DNA of 64,000 bases from Haematococcus lacustris. Its lineage: Eukaryota > Chlorophyta > Chlorophyceae > Chlamydomonadales > Haematococcaceae. The notes beneath the pieces were generated by a model that was given only the letters and a program-made list of their open reading frames with translations, did no database searches and was not told the origin of the DNA. The translations under genes and the position numbers were made by a program. The stretch spans positions 198,418 through 262,417 of the forward strand of contig JASKMD010000006.1 in NCBI GenBank assembly GCA_030144725.1, in the 5' to 3' direction. Shown in pieces: positions 35,229 through 47,400 of the stretch (position 1 is the stretch's first letter; every line of letters starts with the position of its first letter).

Positions 35229-35545
35229 GAACCTGTACAGGGTCCTAGGACACGGGCCATAGCTCATCACTGGCTGAGACTTTTTGCAGGCCACCTACTA
35301 GGTTGGGCAGCTGTAACCACCCTCCACAACCTCTCATACTCACATTTCATGAAAAGTCGCTTTGGTCACACGGTGCCAACTCCCTTAGCCAAAAGCAGGG
35401 TCACAGCCCCACACCTGGCCCAGCAACTCGACACCGAGTGAGAATTACACTTTGGCCCAAGAGAGCCTTGTCATCCTCTAGGTCACAGCAACCCACATAC
35501 CAAGTTTCAGACCTCAACTCTCAAGTTTTTCAAGCCAGCCAGGCC
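35229..35545. other. Spacer between Gypsy LTR and minus-strand retroelement
   Basis: Unique sequence with AT content near balance and no recognisable features. It may be the 3' untranslated part of the minus-strand element. I see no poly-A tail. Confidence 0.4.
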
Positions 35546-36655
35546 TTAATTTGCACGAGTGTGACGGCAATCCGGCAGTGGGGCGGGGGTGTCGCCGTCG
35601 GCTTCGCTGCTGAGCCAGGTGTTGGTCTCTTTCCGTGTGGTCGGGCGGTAGGCCGGGGTGTTGGCAAGCTCTGGGTGTAACGCCGCGTGCTTGGCGAGGG
35701 CATCGGCGCCTTCGTTGCCGATAATTCCCGAGTGGGCCCGGACTTTGTAGAAGTGGATCGTGACGGGGCTGTCGGTGATGATGGTGGCGATGGCGGTCAG
35801 GATGTCGTTGTGTGTGATGAGCGACATCGGGTTAGCGAGGGCTCGGCGGATCTGGTAGATAGAGCAGAGGCTGTCGGTGGCGATGCGTTTGACCCCCGCT
35901 GTGAGTGCCGCATGTATCGCCGTGAGTTCCGCCTTGTTGATGGTGTTGCTTTCTGGGTCATCAATGGCGACGGTGACACGGACGTTACGCGGGATATAGA
36001 CCCCCGCACCGACGCGCGTTGGGTGAGCCCCCGAGGCCTTGATGCAGCTGCCATCCGTGTACGCGAGCGTAGCCCATTCGTTGATGGCCATCCGTGGCTG
36101 CGTCGTGGAGTGTTCCGTGAGCTGGCTGTGGCTACGTTGGTGCCCCGAGGTGGGGAGGTCCCTGTCCAACGGCAGGCGCATGTGTTGTTTGTGACCGCTG
36201 GGGGGTGTGGCCGGCTGACTGTGATTCGCTGGTCTGTTGCGGATTGGGTGTGTGTCTCGTTGGGAGTGGAGGGCAGTGGCAGTGCTAGCCAGCCATCCTT
36301 GGTGCTTGCCAGCCTTGTGCACAAAGGTGATGTCAAACTCCGCAAGGCGCTGGGTCCACCGCATCTGGCGCCCGGTGAGGTTGGACTGGGTGAGCACATG
36401 GGTGGTGGCGCTGTTGTCTGTCTCCACAATGAAGGGACGACCCAGTAGGTAGTGGCGCCAGGTGGTGAGGGCATGGAGCACCTCCAGGAGCTCACGCTCA
36501 TGGGCTGGGTAGTTGACCTGAGCCGGGTTGAGCTTGCGGCTCTCGTAGGCCACCACGTACTCGGCGCCGGAGGAGTCCTGTTGGGTAAGCACGGCACCAA
36601 TGGCAAAGAGGGAGGCATCAGTCTTGACAGTGAAGGGGAGGGAGAAGTCAGGGGG
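35546..36655 (-). pseudogene. Chimeric retroelement frame with two RNase H domains
   Basis: One continuous frame. Reading in: FTVKTDASLFAIGAVLTQQD (about 36650-36580), YESRKLNPAQVNYPAHERELL and FIVETDNSATTHVL are the Gypsy-type RNase H with its DAS, E and D positions. After about 60 linker residues comes a second, LINE/cellular-type RNase HI: AYTDGSC (first Asp), NKAELTAIHAAL (Glu), ATDSLCSI (second Asp) and AHSGIIGNEGADALAKHA (last Asp). Both domains would degrade RNA in RNA:DNA hybrids. No reverse transcriptase or integrase accompanies it. It could be a recombinant of Gypsy and LINE remnants or a divergent element with a genuine double RNase H. Confidence 0.7.
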
Positions 36656-37227
36656 ACATGGAGGATGATGTTGGTGACGAGTTGTTGTCCCGCTGCATTC
36701 CAGATGACGTAGATGTGGAGGTTGGCGTGCTTGCCTGGCTTGGAGCAGCTGGTCGTGGTGGGGGGTATGCTAGCCAGGTGCTGGCAATACTATAGGTAGC
36801 GTCTTAGGGTGTCAATGTGTTTGGGGTAAGAGATGCCCTTTTTCCCAGGAATCAGCATGATGGTTGCCATGGCCTCCTCTTGGGTAGCTGAGTGTATGGC
36901 ATGGTTGACGCATTTGAGTGCCACCGCATCGTCTGCCTGTACGTTCCATGTGGATAGCCCAGTGTGGCGTACCAGTAGGCAGTTGTGGTGTGCCCCAAAG
37001 GCCGTGTCATTGATGTCAGGGCTCCAGTAGGTAGTGGTTTCTGGTCTAACTGTGAGTGGGTCAGCCCACCTTTGGACGGTACTTGGAAAGCTTCGTGTGG
37101 CGTGTAGGGTGCTCAGGGCTTTGTCTTGTGCCCCTCTCATGGGGTGGTGGTTGCTCTGTGCGTCCTGTCTCCTTAGTAGGGCCACTACTTCTGTGGCCAG
37201 GTTGCGTGCGTGTGGTGTGTGTTGCAA
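36656..37227 (-). pseudogene. Retroelement-derived frame with an internal stop
   Basis: A 145-codon frame (RNLATEVVALLRRQDAQS to IPGKKGISYPKHIDTLRRYL) meets TAG at 36790-36792. It continues in the same frame for about 40 codons (YCQHLASIP, LHIYVIWNAAGQQ) up to the Gypsy-type segment. I recall similar ATIMLIPG-type motifs in volvocalean LINE proteins but cannot name a domain. It lies between the PHD frame and the RNase H frame in the same orientation, so it is probably part of the same LINE-like element. Confidence 0.5.
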
Positions 37228-37251
37228 CCAAGCGTGTAGGTGTTGGTGTTG

Positions 37252-38343
37252 TTATTTTGTCAGGAGGCCTGCTGTGCGGCCCGACTCGTCGTGAACCGTT
37301 ACGTGTTGCACTAGGTCGTGCTTTGGCATGATGGGGTCCCCCGTGCTAAGGCTCGTCGCGGGGGTGGTCATGTGCGGGTGCAGTTGGAAAAAGGTTTCGC
37401 ATTTGCCCGTTCCAACGATGTCCGTCTGCGGGTTAATAGGGTAGGTGTGGAAGGTGGCCTTAGAGTGTAGGTTGGTGCACCGGGGTAGCCAGGTGTGCGG
37501 ATCCGGTAATCCCTGCCGGGTGTGGTCCGGCAGGTTCGCGTCAGGCCTCGCATGTCTGGACTCTTGTATCTGCCTATTTTTGTCGTCGTAGACGTTGCGC
37601 TTAGCCGTGTAGTCCAGGTGTGCCGTGATGAGCGGTGCCGGTTCAAGGGTGGGGCGCCAGTGTACTCGTACGAGGTCCGATTGCGCTGACTGACGCATGG
37701 TAGTCTTGAAGTCGGTGCTGCCAAACTTGCATATGGGGCACAGCCAGTAGCCTGGTTCCTTATGTCCAGACAGGATGGCTTTCTCAAGGCAAGTTGGGTG
37801 GTAAACCCTCTTGCAGTTGTGGCACATTGGGCTTTCCCCTCTTGGTAGCCAGCACAGCTCACAAGTGCATACGTCCTTAGCCTCTTCCCTGCTGATGGTC
37901 TCTATGTGTGTGGGTGTATAGCCTTCTTCTGCACATAGTGGTAGTGCCCATCTATCTATGACTGTGGGTTTCCAGTGCACCTTGTAGTAACTTTCCTTAT
38001 AAATACCGTCCCATTGCCAACCGTCTATGTTGGTGATGGCCTCTTGGTGGTCGTACATGGCCCCGAGTGTGCGCCCTAAGTCCGTGGGTTTACACCGGCA
38101 GGCTTTGTCCACCTTCCAGCTTGAGAGCCCCGGGAGGTCAAGGCCTGGTATGCGCACGATGTCCGCCGGGATTGTGTGGACATGTCTGCCGTCCTTGTGC
38201 CGTTTAGTGCCCGCTTTGGGTCGGGTGGGCTCCGATGGGTGCGAGGATGTTGCTCGTTGCTCTCGTTGTAGCAGCCGTGAGCTCGCCCTAATGGCGTCCG
38301 GGGCTGCGGCCGCTGCTGCCCGTTCCGTCGTGTTTCCTACCAC
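37252..38343 (-). CDS. PHD-finger protein, probable retroelement ORF
   Basis: A 363-codon open frame; the first credible start is uncertain because the longest form begins at GTG. About residues 110-150 (YYKVHWKPTVIDRWALPLC) look like a chromodomain-like beta segment. A C4HC3 PHD finger follows: CTCELCWLPRGESPMCHNC, then YHPTC and WLCPIC. A second chromodomain-like VRVHWRPTLEP follows. PHD and chromo modules read histone tails and in retroelements can steer integration. The position upstream of the other minus-strand fragments and the matching orientation suggest an ORF of one LINE-like element; a domesticated host gene is less likely. Confidence 0.6.
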   Translation of the reverse strand: MVGNTTERAAAAAAPDAIRASSRLLQREQRATSSHPSEPTRPKAGTKRHKDGRHVHTIPADIVRIPGLDLPGLSSWKVDKACRCKPTDLGRTLGAMYDHQEAITNIDGWQWDGIYKESYYKVHWKPTVIDRWALPLCAEEGYTPTHIETISREEAKDVCTCELCWLPRGESPMCHNCKRVYHPTCLEKAILSGHKEPGYWLCPICKFGSTDFKTTMRQSAQSDLVRVHWRPTLEPAPLITAHLDYTAKRNVYDDKNRQIQESRHARPDANLPDHTRQGLPDPHTWLPRCTNLHSKATFHTYPINPQTDIVGTGKCETFFQLHPHMTTPATSLSTGDPIMPKHDLVQHVTVHDESGRTAGLLTK

Positions 38344-38443
38344 CTACACTATTGCCTGACCCGAGGGCTATGATGTAGAGTTGGCATGACAAGACATGCA
38401 CTAATTGTAAGCTGATGACAGCTCAAAGTGGGGGGGGCACACA

Positions 38444-39615
38444 TTACTGTGCCTCAGCAGGCTGCTGCTGCTGCTCCTGGGCCTTGGGGGGCTTGTCTCG
38501 CAGCCGCTTGTAGCCCAGGCCAGGGTACTCCTTGCCCTTGGCTGGCAGAGCTCCCTGGTCTGGCCAGTAGCACAGCTCCAGCGGCCGCCACCTGCTCTCC
38601 CCAATGCGCTGCATGTTCAGCGCTGCATTGCAGTCCCTGTCCAGCCACCTGCCAGGCTGTGGTGCTGGCTTTGCCTTGGCAGCCTTGCCCTTGCCCTTGC
38701 CCTTGGTGGGCTCAGCTGCCGGCTTGCTGCGCTTGGCTGGAGGGGGAGTGCTGGGCCCTGGCTCTGAGGCTGCTGGCTGTGTGGCTGCCTGGCTGCTGCG
38801 TGGGGCCTGTGGGGGCCTGCGGGGGGCCACTACCGGGCACCACACCAGGCCCCGCACTGGCTGGCCACGCTCCTGGCTCCAGGCTGGGCGCACCAGGCGG
38901 GGTTCCACCTGCCCTGCTGGTGGCTTCCAGCCTGCAGGTCTTGTGGCATTGAGTTTGTTCAGCTGCCTCTCACAGGGCTGCTGGCCATTCACTGCTGAGC
39001 TGACCCGGCTGGTGCGGTGCTCATCCACAAGCACCACCCTGCCCCCATCCTGGTCTTTGCCCCTGGGCCTGCACACCACCTTGCGGCAGGCACGCAGCAC
39101 CGCGTCAGCACCCCACCCACCCCCAGTGCCAATGGTAGCAGCGCCAAGGAACACCACCAGCTGCTTGGCACGCTTGTGGCGCTTCATGGACAACTCAGCC
39201 ATGCCCTCCTCCAACTGCAGCCATGCACATGAGGCACATACATGGTGGCTGACATGGTGGCACCAGGTTAGGCATGGCACAGTCAACCACTCTTTCACTT
39301 CATGCCCAACCCACCACCTCCCAGTCCCTTACCCTCCCTCCCACACCCCTACCTACCCAACCTCACCTTGTTAAAGAACTGCTCCAGCGCCCGGTCCTGG
39401 GTTCCGTACAGCCTCAGCCGCTGCCGTGCCCACTTGGGGTCCAGGTACACCTCCCACACCGCATCCCAGGTGGCCAGGGTGACGGTGATGTGCTTCAGGT
39501 TGGCCTCCAGGGAGGTGCCGGCTGAGCTTGCTGCTGCCAGGTGTTGGAGGTGGGGCTTGATCGGTGCTAGCCACCGCTCTGTGTCACGGCGGGCATTGTG
39601 GGGTGAGCAGCCCTA
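38444..39615 (-). pseudogene. Fanzor (eukaryotic TnpB-like RNA-guided nuclease), C-terminal half
   Basis: Two exons on the minus strand. Exon 1, about 39615-39367, encodes RRDTERWLAPIKPHLQHL through LEQFFNK. An intron at 39366-39215 (GTGAGG...CTGCAG, 152 bp) separates it from exon 2, 39214-38444, starting LEEGMAELSMKRHKRAKQ. Exon 2 carries WGADAVLRACRKVVC, VDEHRTS and WLDRDCNAALNM, the last being the RuvC-III DRDxNAA motif. The Glu of VDEHRTS lies where Fanzors have their relocated RuvC-II glutamate. The zinc-finger cysteines expected around these motifs are not evident (VSSAVNGQQPC). The N-terminal half with the RuvC-I aspartate is missing: an in-frame TAG lies just upstream of exon 1. Fanzors cut DNA guided by an omega-RNA and ride on transposons. 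This copy looks inactive. Confidence 0.75.
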
Positions 39616-39799
39616 GGGTTGCACTAGCCAAGGGGGGGCAGCAGAAGGGGTGAGTGGCCCAGGGGCGGCACCAGCTCCTGCCTCATGCTCATCCCTATGC
39701 GTTGCAAATGTGTTGCGAATGTGAGCTTCCCTTGGTGGGAGCAGGCTGCGCCCCAGGCGGTAGCTCCTCCCTTAATGCACGCCGGTGAATACCGGAGTG

Positions 39800-39833
39800 G
39801 TCTTCTTCTTCTTCTTCTTCTTCTTCTTCTTCT
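39800..39833. repeat. TTC microsatellite
   Basis: About eleven uninterrupted TTC triplets. Confidence 0.95.
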
Positions 39834-41492
39834 GAGCTTCCCAGTGGTGGGAGGGAGGGAGGGAGGGGCCCAGTGGGGTGAGGGCCTTGCATGTCGCTCA
39901 GCATTTAGGGTGTTGACAAGGACATGTCTGTCCGGAGGCGGCAGGGTGTGCTACCTGTGATGTTGCCGTTGGTATCCCCTCAACACGACTCTTCGACTCC
40001 ATAGCACAGCCTGGGTTCCTAACCCAAGTAGCTCACTGGGCTCCCATTGAGTCCTATGTTAATCTCTTGGCTGCGACAGCTGCCAAATGTTGTCACGCGC
40101 CCATTGCCTCTCCTTCTCTTCTCCTCTTCTTCCCTCCACTGCTTCAGCTTTACATACTGCTCATCGTCTCCCTCACCCTCCTGCTCTTCCTGCTCCTCCT
40201 CATTCCCCATGAATGGCTGAGCTTAATAGCTCATGTGGCTATTGCATGCAGCATGCTTAGCTCGCATCACAAAATGCAAACTGTCTACCAGTTGCGCTGC
40301 TGCTTAAGAATGCTATGGCCGTGGATCATTTTGAGTCATTGCGCAACTCAAGTTTGACACGGTTGCTGTGCGTGAGGAGTAAGATTTAAGCCGCTGGGGG
40401 CATACATGTGTTTTGTGATAACTCGGGTACAAAGTTAGCATTGGAAATGTCAGCATCGAGTGTCCGGGGTCGGATGAGTAGGGGTAGGATAGAGTGGGCC
40501 TGTCTTGGGCCTACAGACTCCGCTTGGCACACCACCGCCCCCCCCCCATGATCTCAGGAGGAATACTAGTAGGGCGTGCCGGGTCTTATACTACCTTCCG
40601 CTGATCTCACCAGACCCAAGTGGGTCTACACTGGCTGCACTGCCCGCCTGTTATGACTGCTTGGTTTAACTTGTTATGCCTGATCTACAATGCCGTAGCA
40701 GCCATCGGTGCACACCAAGCAGCACCGCCATACCCTCTGAGCTTGTCCTATCCTGAATATGGCCGGTGCGCGTGTCATCTGCTCATTTGTTCGGTCCCTT
40801 ACTCTCCCTGTCCCCTGATGCTTGCGCAATGAGTTGTGTTTGGCCGAACATGGTCAGGTGGCTGAACACTATTTTGGGCAAACCTGTGCATGCCATGACT
40901 TGCGCACCCGCAGGTGGTATACTCACGCATTGTGCATCACGCACGCAATAGCACAGCAAGACTGCGGTCAGAACTGGACGAGGCATAGTAGGCATAGTTA
41001 CCGAGTGCTCTTCGTTCAGTGCTCCTGGACATCTGGAACTGGTTCACCCTGTTCGACCGCAACAAAAGAGGGGCGTACACGCAGTTTTGGGAAGGTTGGT
41101 ACAAGATGCAAGGGGGACTGGCTCTTTGACTGCGGCTTTGAGTTCCGTTGTTTGAGTTGTTTAGATTGGGTCGAACCAGTCCTTCTAGCATGTCGCTAGT
41201 AGCTTGCACTTGCCATAAGCAGCACAACCTTTTAGACGCCGATGCGGCCTCAGCCGTGACTTGTTGAGAAACGCAAGAGGCTTAAGCAGATGCTGGCATG
41301 TTCGCTTTTCCGTCACAAGCTAGCAGCTCCCGTGCGTAGGTGCACCGCGACAGGGATGTCAGGGATGTCGAGCTCGGCGCACTGATGGCACGCACGGAGC
41401 ATCTACCCGCTGCCTCTGCCTTTCACGGCAGCAGGTCAGCAGGGACCCACGGCTGTCCAACAGCTTTAAGCAGTCATGCAAACCAGTCATTG
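39834..41492. other. Intergenic sequence upstream of the lectin gene
   Basis: Mixed-composition DNA, noticeably less repetitive than anything upstream. It contains a C-run at 40540-40548 but no tRNA-like fold, rRNA or domain-bearing frame that I can recognise. It should contain the promoter and 5' leader of the gene starting at 41493. No obvious TATA box stands out. Confidence 0.5.
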
Positions 41493-44400
41493 ATGCGCAG
41501 AGCCGGACAGCGACCTGTAGCTCATGCAAGGAAGTCATTATGCAAGCGGCTCATCCTACTGTCTCTACCGATGCTGGGGTTGCTGCTCAGCACCCCAGCC
41601 CTAGCCCTAGGTGCTGCGCTCAGCACCAGCAAGAGCACATCATGGGTGCAGCCATTCACGTCCTACACATTCTGGCCCAGCTCTGACCCAGCCACCAGCC
41701 AGGCTCTAGAGAACGGCTGCAGCCCTAGCAGCCACTCTCATGAGCCTTACAGCTCTGCCTGGCGTCCTGGCGAGCAGATGACTACCTTTGATTCTGTCAA
41801 GGGTGCAGCACCAGCCTATACGAACCCTGCTCTTGACACTGCCGTCAAGGCAGAAGAAGTGCTAAGGGCTGAGGGCTCGCTGCAGGGTGGCGTTGGGGAC
41901 ATGGACAGTGATCCTATTACTTTGCAGCAGAGGGTGCTGGCCCAGACACAGGCTCCTGATTATCCAAGTAAGCTTCTTTGTCACAGCAGACGTTCCATAC
42001 AGGAGGGTTACTGTGTAGAGCATGACATGACACTGTGCCACGACACAAGAGTGACATGGAGGATGTGCTTTGTGCTGCTAACCCAGATGCTGAAATCTCA
42101 TATGGGCTTTATCTGCAGGCCCACCTCCACCAGACTACCCTTCTTCCCCTCTTTTACCACCCAGCCCCCCACCCTCACCCAACCCTCCCCCACCCCGCCC
42201 ACCACGTCCTCCCCCTTCTCCCCCCCCAGCACCTCCACCTAGCCCATCCCCACCTCCATTTCCCCCGAACCCAAGACCTCCACCAAAACCTTCACCTCCT
42301 CCTGTTCCTGCCAAGTCTCCTCCTCCCTCGCCACCACCATCACCACATCCACCTTCTCCTTTCCCTCCACCTCCTGACCCCCCACCCCCCCCACCTCCTT
42401 CCCCACCTGAGCCCCCCCCGCCTAGCCCCCCCCCTCCTCCTCCTAGCCCTGAGCCGCCAAGTCCGCCCCCACCCCCACCTCCCTCTCCTGACCCGCCATC
42501 TCCTTCCCCCCCGCCACTCCCTCCCCCCTCCCCACCCCCCCCAGCTCCTCCTCCCCCACCTCCCTCTCCACCCCCACCAGACCCTCCCCCACCAGAACCA
42601 CCTCCCCCCTCTCCCCCACCTCCAGAACCCCCACCTCCTTTCCCTGACCCACCCAGCCCCCCACCTCCTTCCCCTCCTCCTCCAAGCCCCCCTCCTCCTG
42701 ACCCACCCTATCCGCCACCACCTATGCCGCCATCCCCATTGCCACCTCCCTCACCCAGTCCTCCCCCACCTGAACCTCCCCCCCCTGAGCCGCCATCACC
42801 AAGCCCACCAGACCCACCCTACCCACCAAGTCCACCACCCTCTCCTTTTCCTCCACGGCCCCCAAGACCCCCACCTTTCCCTAGACCCCCTCCTGGACCC
42901 CCGCGCCCCCCAAAGCCCCCCCCTCCCTCTCCGCCGCCTTCCCCCCCGGCCCCTCCACCCGAACCCCCCCTAGACCCCGGATTACCACCACCTAGACCCC
43001 CTCCACCTCCACCTTCTCCCCCTGATCCTTATCCACCATCTCCCCCCCCTGACCCTCCTGAACCTAACCCCCCTTCCCCACCTGACCCCCCTCCTTTTCC
43101 CCCCCCTCCGCACCCTCCCCCACCTGACCCCCCACCCCCCCCTTCACCATCGCCCTCACCCCCATCACCTCCACCCGACCCTCCTCCAAGCCCTCCATCA
43201 CCCAGGCCCCCCCCACCACCATCACCAGCTCCTCCCCCTGATCCTCCTCCACCTTCCCCACCCCCAAGCCCTCCCCCACCCGACCCCCCTCTTCCCCCAT
43301 CACCACCACCGCCAGCTCCCCCCCCTGACCCACCTCCACCTACCCCACCCCCAAGCCCTTCCCCACCCGACCCCCCTCCTCCCCCCTCCCCCTCACCACC
43401 CCCTCCCCCACCAGATCCACCTCCACCCAGCCCCCCCCCAAGCCCTCCACCCCCAAGCCCTCCCCTCCCCCCGTCACCCCCTCCCCCACCAGATCCACCT
43501 CCACCTAACCCCCCTCCTCCATCACCTGAACCACCCTCTCCTCCGCCGCACCCTCCACCTCCTTCACCTGATCCACCCCCTAGTAAGTACCTGGCCATGG
43601 GTTGCTTGTCTCCCAATCAATCTATTTCACTGTTATGAGATGTACCCCTGCATGTAACCCCTGCATGTATGCCACCGCCTTTGTCTTGCAGGCCCCCCTC
43701 CACCACCTCCCCCAAACACCCCAGACTACCCTCCACCTCCTCTTCTGCCGCCCAGCCCCCCACCCTCACCCTCTCCCCCACCACCCCGCCCACCACGTCC
43801 TCCCCCTTCTCCCCCCCCATCGCCGCCACCTAGCCCATCCCCACCTCCACTACCCCCAAACCCAAGACCTCCACCCAATCCCTCCCCTCCCCCCGTTCCC
43901 ACTAAATCTCCTCCTCCTTCACCGCCACCTTCCCCCCCTCCCCCCTCCCCTCCCTCTCCTCCTCCTTCCCCTCCCCCTCCCAGCCCCCCCCCACCTTCCC
44001 CTCCTCCTCCTCCCCCAAGTCCCCCCCCACCAGACCCTCCACCTCCCTCGCCAGACCCACCCCCTCCTTCACCCCCCCCTCCTCCTCCTTCACCCCCACC
44101 CCCCACCCCTCCCCCTCCCTCCCCCTCCCCACCTCCGCCGGTGAGTTACCCCTGAGCATGGTTGTGAAGCCAGCCTCCTGACCTCCCTCCTGCTCCCGCT
44201 CCGTCCGGTCCTATTGCAAGCTGGGACATGCGCAGCTGGGACGCTGGGGATAAGGCATGATGCCTTTCCTTTGCCACCTCAACTGCACAGCCTGAAATGC
44301 CAGCCTTAGCTTCTGTCCCTGCACGGCTGCCAAAGCTGGTGCTGCTTCTGCACGCCTCTGCAGGGACCCCCCCCCTCCAATGCCACCGTCACCCCCTCCA

Positions 44401-47400
44401 CCAAGTCCTCCCCCTCCTCCACCTACACCACCACCTGTAAGCTGCAATCCAGCTCAGCTGACATGTCATAGCTGTCGTCATTGCTAGCTCATGCAGCTTG
44501 CCAGCTTATTGCCGGTTCATGCACCTCTGTTATGCAATGCTGCCGTTGCTGACTCACATTGCAGCCCTCCCCGCCCCCTCCGGAGCCTCCCCCACCCTTG
44601 CCTCCACCACCAGAACCGCCTTCTCCTTCTCCACCCCCTCCCCCTCCTCCCTTTCCCCCACCCCCAGATCCTCCACCACCCTCACCCCCTCCGCCTCCAG
44701 TGAGTCGCCAGCTGACAGCAACACTTCAACTTGACTTTGCTTGATGCACTGGCTGTCATGCTGTCAGTGCCCATTGTTGTAGCTGAATGTAAGCACATAG
44801 CTTCTTGTTTTTATACGCAGCCAAGTCCCTTTCCACCGCCACCTCCACCGCCATCACCATACCCACCTCCTCCTTCTCCTGACCCTCCCACGCCTCCTTC
44901 ACCACCACCCTCGCCTCCCCGGCCTCCCAACCCGCGTCCTCCATCCCCCCCTCGCCCCCCTCCCCCTCCTCCCAAACCCCCCAAACCCCCTCCTCCCTCC
45001 CCACCTCCCCGCCCCCCCGCACCTCCTCCTGAAACCCCAGACAACCCTAGCCTGCCGCCCCCTGCCCCTCCTCCGTCCCCTGCCCCGCCCCCCTCACCTC
45101 CTAGCTTCGCTCAAGGTGGGCCACCTCCTTGCCACACACACCAGTGCCACTCGCCTTACTACTTGGCTCCTCTTCCCACTCCCTTCCTCCTATTTCCTTA
45201 CTCCTCCCTGCACTTCCTTCCTACCTCCTTTTCCAAACCTCCTTCCTACCTGCACTGTGTGTACCTTGCATCAGGCCCTCAGTGTCCATCCACTGGTTTG
45301 CTCCGCTACCTTCACAGGTGGCGCCAGCTACACCCCTGTGCTCCCCTACACCACCTCAGACAGTGTGCTCTTCGGCCTGTACCTGGTTGCCCCCCTGGCC
45401 TGGGCCGCTGCCCGCAGCGCCTGCCAGTCCTACGGGGGCGACCTGGCCTCCTTTGACACCCCAGCCCAGTACGCTGAGGTCATGACCTACTACGAAAACC
45501 TTGGTGTGCTGGACCCCTCACTGCTGGATGCCAGTGCCGCCTCTGCTGACGTGTGGCTGGGCCTGACGGACGCCTCCAGTGAGGGCTGGTTCTACTGGGC
45601 CGGCTCCTGGGAGAGCCCCAACACTGAAACAGGCGCATGGTATGGACTGTGGGCCAATGAGCACTACTACGCCAACAAGGACCTGTTCAACGGCTATGCC
45701 CCAGTGGACACCTCAGCCTTGAACTGTGTGGTGGCCAGGGCCTCTGGGGGGCGCACCCAGTACGCCAGTGTCGACACCCTCCCTTGGCTGGAGAAGGACT
45801 GCGCTAGCCAGCAGCTTGCTCTTTGTAGGGCAGGCAGTGCAGGCACTCTGGCGTTGCCGCCACCCTCCGCAGCACCCTCACCCCCGCCACCGTATGCAGC
45901 AGCTACGCTTGTGCAAGGTGGGGGATTTGAAATGCTATGTGGGCACTGCCGCCATGAGGACTCTGGGCTCTGCTCACAAAACTGCTTTCAAATGCATGCA
46001 TGTGCCTGGCCACCAAGGCCACTTTCTCAGTAACTTGTGAGTTGGATAGTGTTGGCCCTGCCGTTGTTCATCCCTTGCCCCCTTCCTTTGCCCCCCCATG
46101 CAGACAGCATTTCCCTTGGGTCCTGGACCTTCACCCTGCACCCCTCCCCGCTGGCGTGGGCGGATGCCGAGAGTGCCTGCATAGCTGTGGGGGGCCACCT
46201 GGCCTCCTTCACCTCCAGTGCCCAATACACCACTGTGACCAACCAGTTTGCCTCCCAGTTCCCAGCGCTGCCAGGGGGCATCATCCAGACGGTAGGTGGC
46301 GGCCTCATGCCACCACACAGTGCAAGGTGTTCAAGGTGTCCACTGGGGCATAGCTGTTGAACAGGTCCTTGTTGGCGTAGTAGTGCTCATTGGCCCACAG
46401 CTTGTACCATGCGCTTGTTTCAGTGTTGGGGCTCTCCCAGGAGCTGGCCCAGTAGAACCAGCCCAGTGCCAGTTCCAGTGCCAGGCACCTTTGCAGAACT
46501 GGACACACACAGTACTCGTTGCAGTGCTTGGTGTCTATCCTCGGGACTGACGTGCTTGGCATGCTGCTGTGCGCTCCTTGCTTGCTGCGCAGCTGGTGTG
46601 GCTGGGCTGGAACACCCTGCGCAGCCCCACCTCAGACTGGGTGTGGGTGGATGATGCCCCAGCCACCTTCATCAACTTCCAGGGGCCCCTGGCCAACCCC
46701 AGCTACTTCAACACGCGGCGCTGTGGGGCAGTGTGGTACCAGCGCTCTCGTGGCTGGCTGCCCAGGGCCTGCTCTGAGCCCCACCCCTACATATGCCGCA
46801 CCCGCACGCCAGGCAACCCATTTGCCCCGCCACCCCCTCTACCCATCGACCAGCATGGTCGCAGCTACCGCTTCAACTTCACACACAATGGGGTGCACTA
46901 CCAGTATGTCAATGACGCCCGCAGCCAGGCAGCGGCAAGGAGGCACTGCGCTGCTGCCCTGCCTGGTGGCCGCCTGGCATATGGCACGTCAGTCACTGGG
47001 GCCGGCAGCCCTGACTGGCCAGAATTCTTCAATGTCATGTCCCTCATCAACAGCTTCATTGCTCAGCAGGTGCCCTTCGCCGGCACCTCTTCCCCTCCCC
47101 TGGCCCTCAGCCCAACCCCGCCCACACCCCCAGCCACGCCTGACTCCGGCACGTTCATCACACTGCCTGGGGCGCTGCCAGTGAACGCCAGCCTACCAGC
47201 TGTGTGGATTGGCTACTATGCAGACAGCGATGGGTGGTACACCTCTACTTTACCAGGTGGGTCCAGCCCTCCTGTAGCTCTGCAAGCAAGTTGATCGGCC
47301 ACTGCCTCACCAGCCGTCGTGTTGCACCCTCCCCATTAGAATCAGGACCAATGTGTCGACCACAGTGTACCACAGTGAACTGTGCACTCGTTGCTTGGCA

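Noticed and set aside
41340..41492. Upstream in-frame extension of the lectin gene start
   Set aside because: It begins at a non-ATG codon or an earlier ATG and would bury the clear signal peptide that starts at 41493.
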